From the NCBI GenBank assembly GCA_034003745.1, contig JAVEYA010000002.1:1-64000 (forward strand): a stretch of 64,000 nucleotides of DNA. The letters run 5' to 3'. Origin of the DNA: JAVEYA01 sp034003745 (GTDB lineage Bacteria > Bacillota > Peptococcia > DRI-13 > PHAD01). Both the position numbers and the translations under genes were made by a program. Shown piece after piece: positions 63,524 through 64,000 of the stretch (the first letter of the stretch is position 1; every line of letters begins with the position of its first letter). Below the pieces are notes generated by a model. The model was not told the DNA's origin, made no database searches, and saw nothing but the letters and a program-made list of their open reading frames with translations.

Positions 63524-64000
63524 CGTATCATTACCCGGATGAAAACCGGTCCGCCCTTGACCGAATCAATCTGACGGTCCAAGAAGGAGAATTTATACTG
63601 CTGGCCGGCGGTTCCGGCAGCGGCAAATCCTCGCTGGTACGGGCCATGGCCGGACTTATCCCGGACTTCTACGGCGGAAAAATCGCCGGAGCCGTCAGGT
63701 TGGACGGCATGGATATCAAAGCCCTGGCGCGTTCTGAGGTGGTGCGGAAAGTCGGCATGGTCTTTCAGGACCCGGAAAGTCAGCTGGTAATGACCACCGT
63801 GGAGCAGGAGCTGGCTTTCGGCATGGAGAATCTGGGCCTTGCTCCGGAACTGATGAAACGGCGCATCATGGAAGTTTCCGGGGCGCTTTCCCTGCACGGG
63901 TATTTACAGGAAAACATTCCCCGGCTTTCCGGGGGACTGAAGCAGAAAACGCTGCTGGCTTCCATCCTGGCCATGCAGCCGGAGATTTTAATTCTGGATG
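63496..64000 (+). CDS. ecfA: ECF transporter ATP-binding protein (3' end outside window)
   Basis: The first 168 residues of an ABC ATPase: LLEIENLTYHYPDENRSALD, Walker A GGSGSGKSS, Q-loop FQDPESQ, signature LSGGLKQK and Walker B ILILD at the window edge. TTG 63496 is 7 nt after GGGGGT; a GTG at 63487 is possible. It overlaps ecfT by 28 nt. Whether it is a single EcfA or a fused two-ATPase protein cannot be told. Confidence 0.9.
   Translation, partial: MALLEIENLTYHYPDENRSALDRINLTVQEGEFILLAGGSGSGKSSLVRAMAGLIPDFYGGKIAGAVRLDGMDIKALARSEVVRKVGMVFQDPESQLVMTTVEQELAFGMENLGLAPELMKRRIMEVSGALSLHGYLQENIPRLSGGLKQKTLLASILAMQPEILILD

Overview
The window looks like the chromosome of an anaerobic, motile, endospore-lineage member of the Bacillota (class Clostridia, Peptococcaceae-like; the species cannot be named from sequence alone). 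The reasons are a CodY regulator, a DegS/DegU pair, a Spo0E-like phosphatase, long-form HPF, Bacillus-like synteny for comF-yvyF-flgM-flgN-flgK-flgL-yviE-fliW-csrA-hag and for secA-prfB-ftsE-ftsX-ctp-minJ-uvrB-uvrA, split transketolase, a B12 riboswitch and an ECF transporter. Coding DNA is fairly GC-rich with AT-rich gaps. There are no rRNA or tRNA genes, CRISPR arrays, prophages or intact insertion sequences.

Layout. 1-730: an AbiEi-type antitoxin cut by the window edge, followed by what looks like a decayed toxin start. 734-7252: cardiolipin synthase, then a divergent RND efflux operon ending in its own TetR regulator, with a clear promoter and palindromic operator. 7258-8292: an SGNH hydrolase and a helical protein. 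8390-13047: aconitase, isocitrate dehydrogenase and a biotin-dependent carboxyltransferase subunit, which together feed 2-oxoglutarate synthesis. 13187-13333: a small zinc-ribbon gene on the minus strand. 13476-15283: DegS/DegU-like two-component system. 16062-23563: a tad/Flp type IVc pilus locus (two pilins, prepilin peptidase, TadE, CpaB, CpaE with a receiver domain, CpaF, TadB, TadC, DUF192), followed by codY. 24609-35343: comF and the late flagellar genes, with sigma-D-like promoters and a CsrA/FliW-controlled flagellin leader. 35344-35968: a dense non-coding stretch (two terminators, ATGCAT palindromes, four DnaA-box-like sites, a cold-shock promoter). 35969-42642: csp, hpf, secA, prfB (programmed +1 frameshift) and split transketolase. 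42811-43536: an AbrB/RelE toxin-antitoxin pair. 43676-47928: ftsE, ftsX, ctp protease and a MinJ-like PDZ protein. 48125-54982: uvrB (with a LexA box), uvrA, uvrC. 54984-58037: HAD phosphatase, Spo0E-like protein, VanY-like carboxypeptidase and a TIM-barrel isomerase. 58112-64000: a cobalamin riboswitch and terminator in front of an operon for a large transcobalamin-like surface protein, a DUF4430 lipoprotein, EcfT and EcfA (cut by the window end).

The most interesting system is the last one: a riboswitch-controlled operon that couples two extracellular proteins resembling the two halves of animal intrinsic factor/transcobalamin to an ECF transporter. This suggests a surface corrinoid-capture machine. 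Secondary points of interest are two dispersed palindromic repeat families whose arms vary by compensation, the DnaA-box cluster away from any dnaA, the near-consensus CsrA hairpin in the flagellin leader, and the 48-residue zinc-ribbon gene.
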